DNA of 7,612 nt from Eubacteriales bacterium. Its GTDB lineage: Bacteria > Bacillota > Clostridia > Acetivibrionales > STF1-152. This document shows, piece after piece, positions 1-4,568 of the stretch. Both the position numbers and the translations under genes were made by a program. How positions within the stretch are numbered: position 1 is the stretch's first letter; every line of letters starts with the position of its first letter. Location: the NCBI GenBank assembly GCA_028703215.1, contig JAQVNH010000046.1:1-7612 (forward strand), in the 5' to 3' direction. Under the pieces are notes generated by a model. The model was given only the letters and a program-made list of their open reading frames with translations. It did no database searches and was not told the origin of the DNA.

Positions 1-3
1 ATT

Positions 4-88
4 TTCCTGCTTTTTTACAAAAATTCCTGCAATTCCTGTATTCAGGCGCTGTTTTAGAGTGTTCTATCGTGATTATTTTGGATTCCTG
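4..88. repeat. Short ATTCCTG direct repeats upstream of murC
   Basis: ATTCCTG occurs at 23-29, 32-38 and 82-88, and a related TTCCTG lies at 4-9. The second copy also forms CCTG-TATT-CAGG (35-46) with the sequence that follows it. No coding region is visible in the first 160 bases. The repeats may be regulatory or merely low-complexity sequence, and no known operator is recognised. Confidence 0.25.
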
Positions 89-105
89 TCTGCTATTTTA
101 GACTT

Positions 106-145
106 TTGCTTGTTTCCTTCTTTATTAAGAAGAGAGCGCTATAAT
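106..145 (+). promoter_or_regulatory. Candidate murC promoter with TATAAT -10
   Basis: A perfect TATAAT lies at 140-145, which puts the transcript start near 152 and leaves a leader of about 85 nt before the murC ATG at 237. The -35 is weak: TTCTTT at 118-123 with a 16-bp spacer is the best placed. It falls in a perfect inverted repeat, CTTCTT-TATT-AAGAAG at 117-132, just upstream of the -10. That repeat could be an operator or only an AT-rich coincidence. The -10 is seen directly; its activity is inferred. Confidence 0.45.
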
Positions 146-236
146 TTACATTTCAATCTGATTGATGTATCATTTTACTTGGTTAGCAGCGGCTTTATCT
201 TGCTGTCAGGTCGATTCGGACGGAGTGTTTTTTGAT

Positions 237-1646
237 ATGAATAACATACTGGGTGATATTCCCGGAGTGAGGCGCATACATTTTATAGGCATCGGCGGTA
301 TAAGCATGAGCGGTCTTGCGCAGATCCTTTTCGGCCGCGGATTCGAGGTTTCAGGTTCTGATATGACAGCTTCGGATGTTACGGATAAGCTTAGCTCCAT
401 GGGAATCGCCGTCTCGATCGGACATGATCCGAAAAATATGAAAAGTCCCGACCTGGTCATATATACAGCAGCGATCAGGGACGACAACCCTGAGCTGCTG
501 GCGGCGCGCAGGCAAGGAATCCCTGCAATGCCCCGCTCGGTCCTGCTCGGTCGTCTCATGACAGACTACAGCGACTCGGTTGCGGTCGCGGGCACACATG
601 GCAAGACGACCACGACAGCGATGATCGCATCGATCCTTCTGGGAGCAGGCAAGGATCCGACCATCCATGTCGGCGGCAACCTCAAGGCAATAGGCGGTCC
701 TGTCAGGGCGGGAGGACATAAATATTTTGTGACCGAGGCTTGTGAATACCGCGAAAGTTTTCTTGAACTTAAACCATATATAGGAATCATTTTGAATATT
801 GAATATGACCATGCGGATTATTTCCGCGATCTGGCGCACGTGCGTGAATCATTTTTGGCATTTGCCGGGCTTATTCCTAAGAACGGATATGTAATCGCAT
901 GCGCTGACGACAGCAACGCCATGACTGTAATGAGCCAGTTGAGTTGCAATAAAGTCGCCTTCTCAGTTAAAAACAGCGATGCTGACTGGAGCGCAAAGTG
1001 TATCACCATAGACGGCAATGGATTCCCCGAATTCATGCTTTGCGGCAATGGTGAAGAGTCCGGCAGGGTAAGCCTTAAGATCCCCGGCAGACACAATGTT
1101 TACAACGCGCTCGCCTCTGTGGCTGCGTGCAGCGTGCTCGGCTGCAGTTTTGATGAGATACGGGACGGACTTGCGGCATTTACCGGTATAAACAGAAGGC
1201 TGGAATTTAAGGGTATTGTCGATGAAGTCAGGTTGTTTGACGATTATGCCCATCACCCTACTGAAATATCCGCATCTCTTAGTGCGCTTGCAAGCGCGCG
1301 CCCAAAAAAACTTTGGTGCGTCTATCAGCCGCATACATATTCACGAACCATAGCGCTTCTTACGCAATTTGCATCAGCGTTTGACAAAGCCGGCACTGTC
1401 GTCATGGTCGACATTTATGCGGCGCGCGAGAAAGACACGGGCGAGATCAGTTCGAAGGACATTGTATCGGAGATAAATAAAATACAGCCCGGAAAGGCTG
1501 TATATATGAATAGTTTTGAGAGCGCCGCGCAGTACGTCAAGGATAATTCCAGGTCCGGAGATATTGTGGTAACAATGGGCGCAGGAAATGTTAATGCTGT
1601 TGGAGATATTTTTACGGGTTTGGCCTCTCCGTCATCAAAAATTTGA
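237..1646 (+). CDS. murC: UDP-N-acetylmuramate--L-alanine ligase (MurC)
   Basis: This cytoplasmic ligase adds L-alanine to UDP-MurNAc with ATP, the first peptide step of peptidoglycan synthesis. From the ATG at 237 the protein has 469 residues, typical of MurC. Visible motifs in order: an N-terminal Rossmann loop HFIGIGGISMSG; the ATP-binding P-loop GTHGKTT at 119-125; EACEY at 167-171; NIEYDH at 187-192; a GRHNVYNALA central-domain motif; NRR-E-KG; DDYAHHPTE at 335-343; and YQPHTYSRT in the C-terminal domain. EACEY replaces the DES-type motif of proteobacterial MurC and is a form I associate with Clostridia. The ATG at 237 is chosen because GGAG at 222-225 lies 11 nt upstream and the family normally begins just before this Rossmann loop. 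Upstream in-frame TTG 162 and ATG 165 lack a ribosome binding site and would fall almost on the predicted transcript start. The 3' end overlaps convergent fabZ by 35 bp. Confidence 0.96.
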   Translation: MNNILGDIPGVRRIHFIGIGGISMSGLAQILFGRGFEVSGSDMTASDVTDKLSSMGIAVSIGHDPKNMKSPDLVIYTAAIRDDNPELLAARRQGIPAMPRSVLLGRLMTDYSDSVAVAGTHGKTTTTAMIASILLGAGKDPTIHVGGNLKAIGGPVRAGGHKYFVTEACEYRESFLELKPYIGIILNIEYDHADYFRDLAHVRESFLAFAGLIPKNGYVIACADDSNAMTVMSQLSCNKVAFSVKNSDADWSAKCITIDGNGFPEFMLCGNGEESGRVSLKIPGRHNVYNALASVAACSVLGCSFDEIRDGLAAFTGINRRLEFKGIVDEVRLFDDYAHHPTEISASLSALASARPKKLWCVYQPHTYSRTIALLTQFASAFDKAGTVVMVDIYAAREKDTGEISSKDIVSEINKIQPGKAVYMNSFESAAQYVKDNSRSGDIVVTMGAGNVNAVGDIFTGLASPSSKI

Positions 1647-2049
1647 TTTCGCCTTCTGCGGCGGTATCTTCGTTTACCTTCGCGATGACTGCGGCAGTGG
1701 CAAAATTTCTCTTGAATTGGATTATTTCGGCTTTGAGCGTCAGCACGTCGCCAGGAACGACACGGTGTCTGAATTTCATCTTCTCGATCCCGGTAAACAA
1801 CCCCAGTTTATGATGGGCAGTGTCACACATTGCGATCGCGATACCTGCGGTCTGAGCCAGAGCTTCAACAACAAGTACTCCGGGCATTATCGGATGCCCC
1901 GGGAAATGTCCCTGAAAGAACGGATCATTTGCCGAAATACATTTTATTGCGCTGCACGATTTTCCCGCTTCGACTTCAAGCACCCTATCTATCATCAAAA
2001 ACGGATATCTGTGGGGAATCAATTTGCAGATTTCTTCGTAGTCTAGCAT
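1612..2049 (-). CDS. fabZ: 3-hydroxyacyl-[acyl-carrier-protein] dehydratase FabZ
   Basis: FabZ dehydrates (3R)-hydroxyacyl-ACP to trans-2-enoyl-ACP in each round of type II fatty acid synthesis in the cytoplasm. The protein has 145 residues, normal for the family, and a single hotdog fold. It begins MLDYEEICKLIPHRYPFLMI, a typical FabZ N-terminus, followed by the active-site segment FFQGHFPGHPIMPGVLVVEA. H48 and E62 occupy the positions of the known His/Glu catalytic pair, 14 residues apart as in characterised FabZ. The ATG at 2049 is preferred because GGGAGG (2057-2062 on the complement) lies 7 nt upstream. An in-frame TTG at 2073 would swallow that site and sits at the predicted transcript start. 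No other fatty-acid gene is adjacent, so it appears to be a stand-alone unit. It runs convergently into murC with overlapping ends and no obvious terminator between them. Confidence 0.96.
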   Translation of the reverse strand: MLDYEEICKLIPHRYPFLMIDRVLEVEAGKSCSAIKCISANDPFFQGHFPGHPIMPGVLVVEALAQTAGIAIAMCDTAHHKLGLFTGIEKMKFRHRVVPGDVLTLKAEIIQFKRNFATAAVIAKVNEDTAAEGEIKFLMTERPNP

Positions 2050-2078
2050 CAACGCGCCTCCCGCTATAACCAAGTCTT

Positions 2079-2107
2079 ATTATGATGTATTAAAACAATA
2101 TTGTTAA
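2079..2107 (-). promoter_or_regulatory. fabZ: fabZ promoter overlapped by a 12-bp palindrome
   Basis: On the minus strand, TTAACA (2102-2107, 5/6 to consensus), a 17-bp spacer and CATAAT (2079-2084, 5/6) form a strong sigma-A-type promoter. Transcription would start near 2072, giving a leader of about 23 nt that contains the GGGAGG site. A perfect palindrome, AACAATATTGTT, at 2094-2105 covers part of the -35 and the upstream spacer, which is where a repressor would block polymerase. It does not match the FapR box as I know it. Confidence 0.6.
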
Positions 2108-2109
2108 GT

Positions 2110-2270
2110 ATATAGGACACGAGTTTCAAAATCAAGGGCTGCGGGCGGAAGGATAGCCGTTCGTGCCTGCGCCGGCATTATGCGATTGCAGTATCAGGCT
2201 TGGCTGAGGCGGGAATAGTTTTACCGGCAAGTATTAAGATGGCTCCGGCTGTCGCTTGTTAAATTCATTA
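2110..2270. other. Gene-free stretch between fabZ and the 2419 gene
   Basis: Within the 345-bp gap between divergent fabZ and the 2419 gene, the ends hold the two promoters described separately. The middle is more GC-rich (several CCGGC and GCCGG words) but contains no open frame with a ribosome binding site, no tRNA-like fold and no convincing long hairpin. I can assign nothing to it. Confidence 0.4.
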
Positions 2271-2299
2271 TTGTTAAATCCCTTCGCGTTTGCTAAAAT
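2271..2299 (+). promoter_or_regulatory. Candidate promoter for the 2419 membrane-protein gene
   Basis: TTGTTA (2271-2276, 4/6), a 17-bp spacer and TAAAAT (2294-2299, 5/6) make a plausible housekeeping promoter. The start would be near 2306, giving an AT-rich leader of about 113 nt before the ATG at 2419. No riboswitch or attenuator fold is recognised in that leader. Confidence 0.45.
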
Positions 2300-2418
2300 A
2301 GTGGAGAGTGCTTTCAGAATTATATTTCAAAATTTTTCGTTTTCAACGGCTGCCATTCATCGATCCGCAAAATCTCATAACTATATGAAAGATTAATATT
2401 ATAAGGAGATGCATAGGC

Positions 2419-3267
2419 ATGAAGCAAAAAATCGTCAGCAGATTGTGGTTTTTTCTTATATTTCTTATAGTTTTATCTTTCCCCTTGGCTTCCTATGCGG
2501 ATGTTGGCGCGAAGCCCTCCCTTTCCATCCATGTCTTGAATCCTCCCGGCGAAAAGTATTATCTGGATCTGCTCATACAGGACAAAGACACATACCCGAA
2601 CCTGACTGATGAAGAAAAAGCGGCGCTGGATCAGAGTATGCTCGCCTTGCTCTATTCCCATGAAAACGAAGGCTGGTATCCTGCAATTGCTCAGGGTACG
2701 GCGGGACCTCTCTGGGGTTCGCTCGAGGGAGCGCCCGAAGAAGGCGGGATGCTGCATGCCTTCAGCTATTTCGGCGTGCCGGCTTCATATCGGGTAATAG
2801 TCGTGACGGAAAGCGGAAAAGTTGCTGTTTCGGAGACACAGAAGAGGGAAACTCTCCAGAGCAGTATCACCTATGACTATGAGACCGGAAAAATAACCCT
2901 GCCCGAAAAGACGACCGGAAGTATCCTGAATCAATTCCTTACCACTTTGATACTGACGCTTGTTATTGAAGGAGTGGTATTGGTCCTTTTCGGCTTTTCC
3001 TTTAAGAAAAACTGGAAGGTATTCCTTGTTGCAAACCTGATCACGCATGCAGTGCTGACCTTTGCAGTAATCGCAGCTTTAAATGCGAGAGGATCGGAAC
3101 TGGCATTTTTTATTCAATTTCCGGTTGAGATAGGCATTATCATTGCCGAGACTCTGATCTACATCAGGTGGCTGACCGGAAGGAGCACCGGTCGCAGGTG
3201 CGCCTACGGAATAGTTGCTAACCTCGCAAGCTGGGGTATCGGCTTTTTATTGGTGTATTTATTGTAA
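2419..3267 (+). CDS. Exported protein with four C-terminal membrane segments, function unknown
   Basis: I do not recognise this 282-residue protein. It opens with a signal peptide: basic start, hydrophobic core at 9-23, likely cleavage after A27 in ASYA-DVG. An extracytoplasmic region of about 140 residues follows (28-168). It is rich in charged and aromatic residues and includes AKPSLSIHVLNPPGEKYYLD near its start and a PLWGSLEGAPEEGG stretch. Then come four hydrophobic segments at about 171-194, 200-222, 227-249 and 262-282, ending at the very C-terminus. No catalytic motif is visible. The ATG at 2419 has AAGGAG at 2403-2408 with a 10-nt spacer. The gene has its own promoter and a terminator-like hairpin after it, so it is probably monocistronic. 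An outer sensing domain linked to a small membrane module would fit the layout, but that is inference. Confidence 0.85.
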   Translation: MKQKIVSRLWFFLIFLIVLSFPLASYADVGAKPSLSIHVLNPPGEKYYLDLLIQDKDTYPNLTDEEKAALDQSMLALLYSHENEGWYPAIAQGTAGPLWGSLEGAPEEGGMLHAFSYFGVPASYRVIVVTESGKVAVSETQKRETLQSSITYDYETGKITLPEKTTGSILNQFLTTLILTLVIEGVVLVLFGFSFKKNWKVFLVANLITHAVLTFAVIAALNARGSELAFFIQFPVEIGIIIAETLIYIRWLTGRSTGRRCAYGIVANLASWGIGFLLVYLL

Positions 3268-3334
3268 CCCTTGATTTATTGAAAGACGGGATAAAGCACA
3301 CAAGAGTTATGTGAGCATGATTCGGATGCGGCGT

Positions 3335-3372
3335 GAGAGCCTCGCAAGCGATGCTACTCTTTTTCTTCTTTC
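3335..3372 (+). terminator. Rho-independent terminator-like hairpin after the 2419 gene
   Basis: A stem forms between 3335-3344 (GAGAGCCTCG) and 3349-3359 (CGATGCTACTC), with one bulge, one mismatch and a CAAG tetraloop. A T-rich tract, TTTTTCTTCTTTC at 3360-3372, follows immediately. The orientation suits the plus-strand gene ending at 3267. The element overlaps the last codons of the convergent CBS gene, whose EKEEKE tail is encoded by the T-rich tract. On the minus strand no T run follows the hairpin, so it probably works one way only. Confidence 0.5.
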
Positions 3373-3830
3373 TCCGCCAGATATGTCAGCAGATCCTGCC
3401 TGGTTATGATGCCGATCAGTTTATTGTCGCCATCCACGACAGGAATACGATTCACAGAACTTTTTTTCATGAGGGCGACCACTTCGTGGAATGTCGTCAT
3501 TTCCTTCGCCGCAATGACTTTCTTTGACATGACGTCCTCAACTTTGGCGCTGGATAAAAGCTCTATTCCTTTGTTGAATGAGGCGATCTGAGAGACGTCC
3601 GTATATGGCGAAACCCATCCGGTAAAGCCTATCAGGGGAGTGACATGGAGTTCTTTTGAGTATTCGGAAATGTCGCTTTCTGAAATAACGCCGACAACCT
3701 TGTGGTCTGAATCAACCACAGGCAGACCGCGTATATTATTATCCTTGAATATTTTGACTACCTCTTCGATGCATGTTTCCGGATGGACAAATATGACCTT
3801 CCTGTTCATAATATCTGAGGCGCGTGCCAT
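3354..3830 (-). CDS. Stand-alone two-CBS-domain protein
   Basis: This 158-residue soluble protein consists of two CBS domains and little else. CBS1 spans about 6-55 (DIMNRKVIFVHPETCIEEVV through GLPVVDSDHKVVGVISESDI). CBS2 spans about 97-150 (VEDVMSKKVIAAKEMTTFHE through RIPVVDGDNKLIGIITRQDL). Both carry the family's PVVD-(S/G)D-x-K-(V/L)-(V/I)-G-(V/I)-I core. A linker of about 40 residues (56-96), containing GFTGWVSPYTDV, is longer than in minimal CBS pairs. Such modules usually bind adenosine nucleotides and regulate a partner, but neither ligand nor partner can be read from this sequence. The start is secure: GGAGGGAGG (3839-3847 on the complement) sits 8 nt upstream of the ATG. The C-terminus is a charged EKEEKE tail. 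Neighbours are unrelated and convergent or divergent, so the gene appears to be expressed alone. Confidence 0.92.
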   Translation of the reverse strand: MARASDIMNRKVIFVHPETCIEEVVKIFKDNNIRGLPVVDSDHKVVGVISESDISEYSKELHVTPLIGFTGWVSPYTDVSQIASFNKGIELLSSAKVEDVMSKKVIAAKEMTTFHEVVALMKKSSVNRIPVVDGDNKLIGIITRQDLLTYLAEKEEKE

Positions 3831-3880
3831 CGTAACTTCCTCCCTCCAAAGCGATATTGAAATAATCCGATTTGATTAAA

Positions 3881-3889
3881 ATTTTATCA
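3881..3889 (-). promoter_or_regulatory. Candidate extended -10 promoter of the CBS gene
   Basis: On the minus strand TGATAAAAT (3881-3889) reads as an extended -10 (TG-N-TAAAAT, 5/6). It would start transcription about 43 nt before the CBS ATG. No good -35 is seen at the right distance, which extended -10 promoters can tolerate. Evidence is moderate to weak. Confidence 0.3.
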
Positions 3890-3952
3890 GAACAAGGTGA
3901 GCTCCAGATTGACCACTCATTTCATGTTCAGTAATTTCGTGTCCGGCAATTT

Positions 3953-3988
3953 ATTATATCATGATTTGGTTTTGTGAAACAAAACTTC
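3953..3988. repeat. 36-bp stem-loop repeat, copy 1
   Basis: This is one of two copies of a 36-bp unit lying 101 bp apart. It comprises an AT-rich left part containing the palindrome ATCATGAT, then the hairpin GTTTTG-TGAAA-CAAAAC (3969-3985), then TTC. The copies match at 32 of 36 positions, and all four differences fall in the 5-nt loop. Short GC-rich hairpins follow it, CCGC-GTCA-GCGG (3990-4001) and CGGC-AAC-GCCG (4009-4019). There is no coding potential. It resembles a repeated extragenic palindrome, but the family is not recognised. Confidence 0.7.
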
Positions 3989-4023
3989 ACCGCGTCAGCG
4001 GCGGGCAGCGGCAACGCCGATGC

Positions 4024-4047
4024 AAATCAGTCATTAATGACTGCTTT
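4024..4047. repeat. Perfect 16-bp palindrome between the two stem-loop repeats
   Basis: CAGTCATTAATGACTG at 4028-4043 is perfectly self-complementary. With one mismatched pair (4027/4044) the symmetry extends three more pairs to 4024-4047. It lies between the two copies of the 36-bp unit. It could be a dimeric protein binding site, a transposon-end relic or part of a composite palindromic element. No T run follows that would make it a standard terminator. Confidence 0.6.
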
Positions 4048-4053
4048 ATGGTC

Positions 4054-4089
4054 ATTATATCATGATTTGGTTTTGCAGAGCAAAACTTC
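4054..4089. repeat. 36-bp stem-loop repeat, copy 2
   Basis: This is the second copy of the unit at 3953-3988, in the same orientation. The hairpin is GTTTTG-CAGAG-CAAAAC (4070-4086). The first 22 bases are identical to copy 1, and only loop bases differ. The sequences after the two copies are unrelated, so the duplicated part ends at the TTC after the hairpin. Confidence 0.7.
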
Positions 4090-4117
4090 GCTTCGGTGCC
4101 GGGCTCCTACCCTCGCT

Positions 4118-4144
4118 GTAAAATGACCGTTCAGGTCATTTTAC
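4118..4144. repeat. Perfect 11-bp-stem hairpin
   Basis: GTAAAATGACC (4118-4128) pairs perfectly with GGTCATTTTAC (4134-4144) around the loop GTTCA. The stem is strong but no T run follows on either strand, so a classical intrinsic terminator is unlikely. The word GGTCATT recurs at 4050-4056, just before copy 2 of the 36-bp unit. This suggests that 4050-4144 may be one composite element. Confidence 0.65.
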
Positions 4145-4162
4145 TCACGCTCGCGCCCTTCC

Positions 4163-4175
4163 GGGTTCGAATCCG
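4163..4175 (+). repeat. tRNA T-arm-like 13-mer, inverted copy of tRNA-Thr T-arm sequence
   Basis: GGGTTCGAATCCG on the plus strand is an exact inverted copy of the T-arm sequence of the neighbouring tRNA-Thr gene (4235-4247, minus strand). The flanking stem bases do not pair as a proper T-stem, and no acceptor, D or anticodon arm precedes it. It is therefore a fragment or a chance match, not a tRNA gene. A tRNA 3'-end remnant left by integration is one possible explanation. Confidence 0.4.
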
Positions 4176-4185
4176 CCTCGAGTAT

Positions 4186-4222
4186 AAAAAAACAGCCCAT
4201 GACTTCGTATGGACTGTTTTTT
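4186..4222 (-). terminator. Bidirectional rho-independent terminator after the tRNA pair
   Basis: AAAAAACAG (4187-4195) pairs with CTGTTTTTT (4214-4222). The stem continues after one C/A mismatch as CCAT/ATGG, closing a loop GACTTCGT (4201-4208). Read on the minus strand it starts at the last base of tRNA-Thr and ends in a run of seven Ts (4186-4192), so it should end tRNA transcription. The T run on the plus strand (4217-4222) would also stop any rightward transcript before it reads antisense into the tRNAs. Confidence 0.8.
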
Positions 4223-4297
4223 GGAGCTGGTGGACGGATTCGAACCCCCGACCTGCTGATTACAAATCAGCTGCTCTACCTGCTGAGCTACACCAGC
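4222..4297 (-). tRNA. tRNA-Thr (UGU)
   Basis: The gene folds as a full 76-nt cloverleaf including encoded CCA (4222-4224). The acceptor stem GCTGGTG/CACCAGC pairs perfectly. The D-arm is GCTC/GAGC. The anticodon stem GCTGA/TCAGC holds the loop TTTGTAA with anticodon TGT, which reads ACA for threonine. The T-loop is TTCGAAT. The T-stem GGGGG/CCGTC has a G-G mismatch at 51-63, a small oddity. The discriminator base is T73. Position 32 is T, so this tRNA is not an expected substrate for C32 thiolation by the adjacent TtcA-like enzyme. It is the second gene of a two-tRNA transcript. Confidence 0.95.
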
Positions 4298-4324
4298 ATA
4301 TTATCTTTTTGCATGTCATCTTAC

Positions 4325-4402
4325 TGGTCGGAGTGAGAGGATTCGAACCTCCGGCCTCATGGTCCCAAACCACGCGCTCTAGCCAACCTGAGCTACACCC
4401 CG
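4325..4402 (-). tRNA. tRNA-Pro (UGG)
   Basis: This 78-nt cloverleaf includes encoded CCA (4325-4327). The acceptor is CGGGGTG/CACTCCG with one G-T pair, and the D-arm GCTC/GAGC has a 10-nt loop. The anticodon stem CGTGG/CCATG (one G-T pair) closes the loop TTTGGGA, with anticodon TGG reading CCA for proline. The T-arm is GGAGG-TTCGAAT-CCTCT and the discriminator is A73. It is the first gene of the pair, with 27 bp between it and tRNA-Thr. Position 32 is T. Confidence 0.95.
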
Positions 4403-4440
4403 CCGGATACATGATCTGAGCTTGAATCAATGCAAAATGT

Positions 4441-4469
4441 ATTTTACTACATACTTGCGCTTAATTCAA
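4441..4469 (-). promoter_or_regulatory. Promoter of the tRNA-Pro/tRNA-Thr transcript
   Basis: On the minus strand, TTGAAT (4464-4469, 4/6), a 17-bp spacer and TAAAAT (4441-4446, 5/6) give a good sigma-A-type promoter. The start would be near 4434, about 32 nt ahead of tRNA-Pro. It is back to back with the TtcA promoter (4517-4545). Confidence 0.6.
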
Positions 4470-4516
4470 GATAAAGTTGCACAAATGAAATAAACCCTCC
4501 GCAACATTATGCGAAC

Positions 4517-4545
4517 TTGCTACGTCAATATATGTAAACTATAAT
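4517..4545 (+). promoter_or_regulatory. Promoter of the TtcA-like gene
   Basis: TTGCTA (4517-4522, 4/6), a spacer of exactly 17 bp and a perfect TATAAT (4540-4545) make this the best plus-strand promoter in the window. The start would fall near 4552, leaving only about 17 nt before the GTG at 4569. Most of that leader is the GGCGGAGG ribosome binding region. Confidence 0.65.
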
Positions 4546-4568
4546 AAGGGTATCAAATTGGGCGGAGG

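Noticed and set aside
162..236. Longer murC start at TTG 162 or ATG 165
   Set aside because: No ribosome binding site precedes these codons. They sit about 10 nt after the predicted transcript start, and the added 25 residues do not resemble a MurC N-terminus.
351..839. Long minus-strand open frame inside murC
   Set aside because: It lies wholly antisense to the conserved MurC coding region, with no ribosome binding site or familiar protein motif. It is a shadow of the real gene.
1634..1647. ATCAAA-AA-TTTGAT palindrome at the murC stop as a bidirectional terminator
   Set aside because: The stem is only six AT-rich pairs with a 2-nt loop and no adjoining T run long enough. It looks like chance within overlapping coding ends.
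1588..2046. Plus-strand open frame of about 152 codons opposite fabZ
   Set aside because: It is antisense to the FabZ catalytic domain, which is clearly the real gene with its own promoter and ribosome site.
2110..2270. A riboswitch or small RNA in the fabZ/2419 gap
   Set aside because: No recognisable riboswitch core and no strong hairpin with a T run. The GC-rich words do not form a convincing fold by eye.
3953..4089. Possible CRISPR array from the repeated unit
   Set aside because: There are only two copies, with a 65-bp gap filled by palindromes, no third repeat and no cas gene in the window.
4150..4185. A third, plus-strand tRNA ending in the T-arm-like sequence
   Set aside because: The T-stem bases around the 13-mer do not pair, and no acceptor, D or anticodon arm can be found upstream.
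4096..4419. Plus-strand open frame of about 107 codons across the tRNA genes
   Set aside because: It is the antisense of two complete tRNA genes, their terminator and the palindromic region. It has no ribosome binding site and no recognisable protein features.
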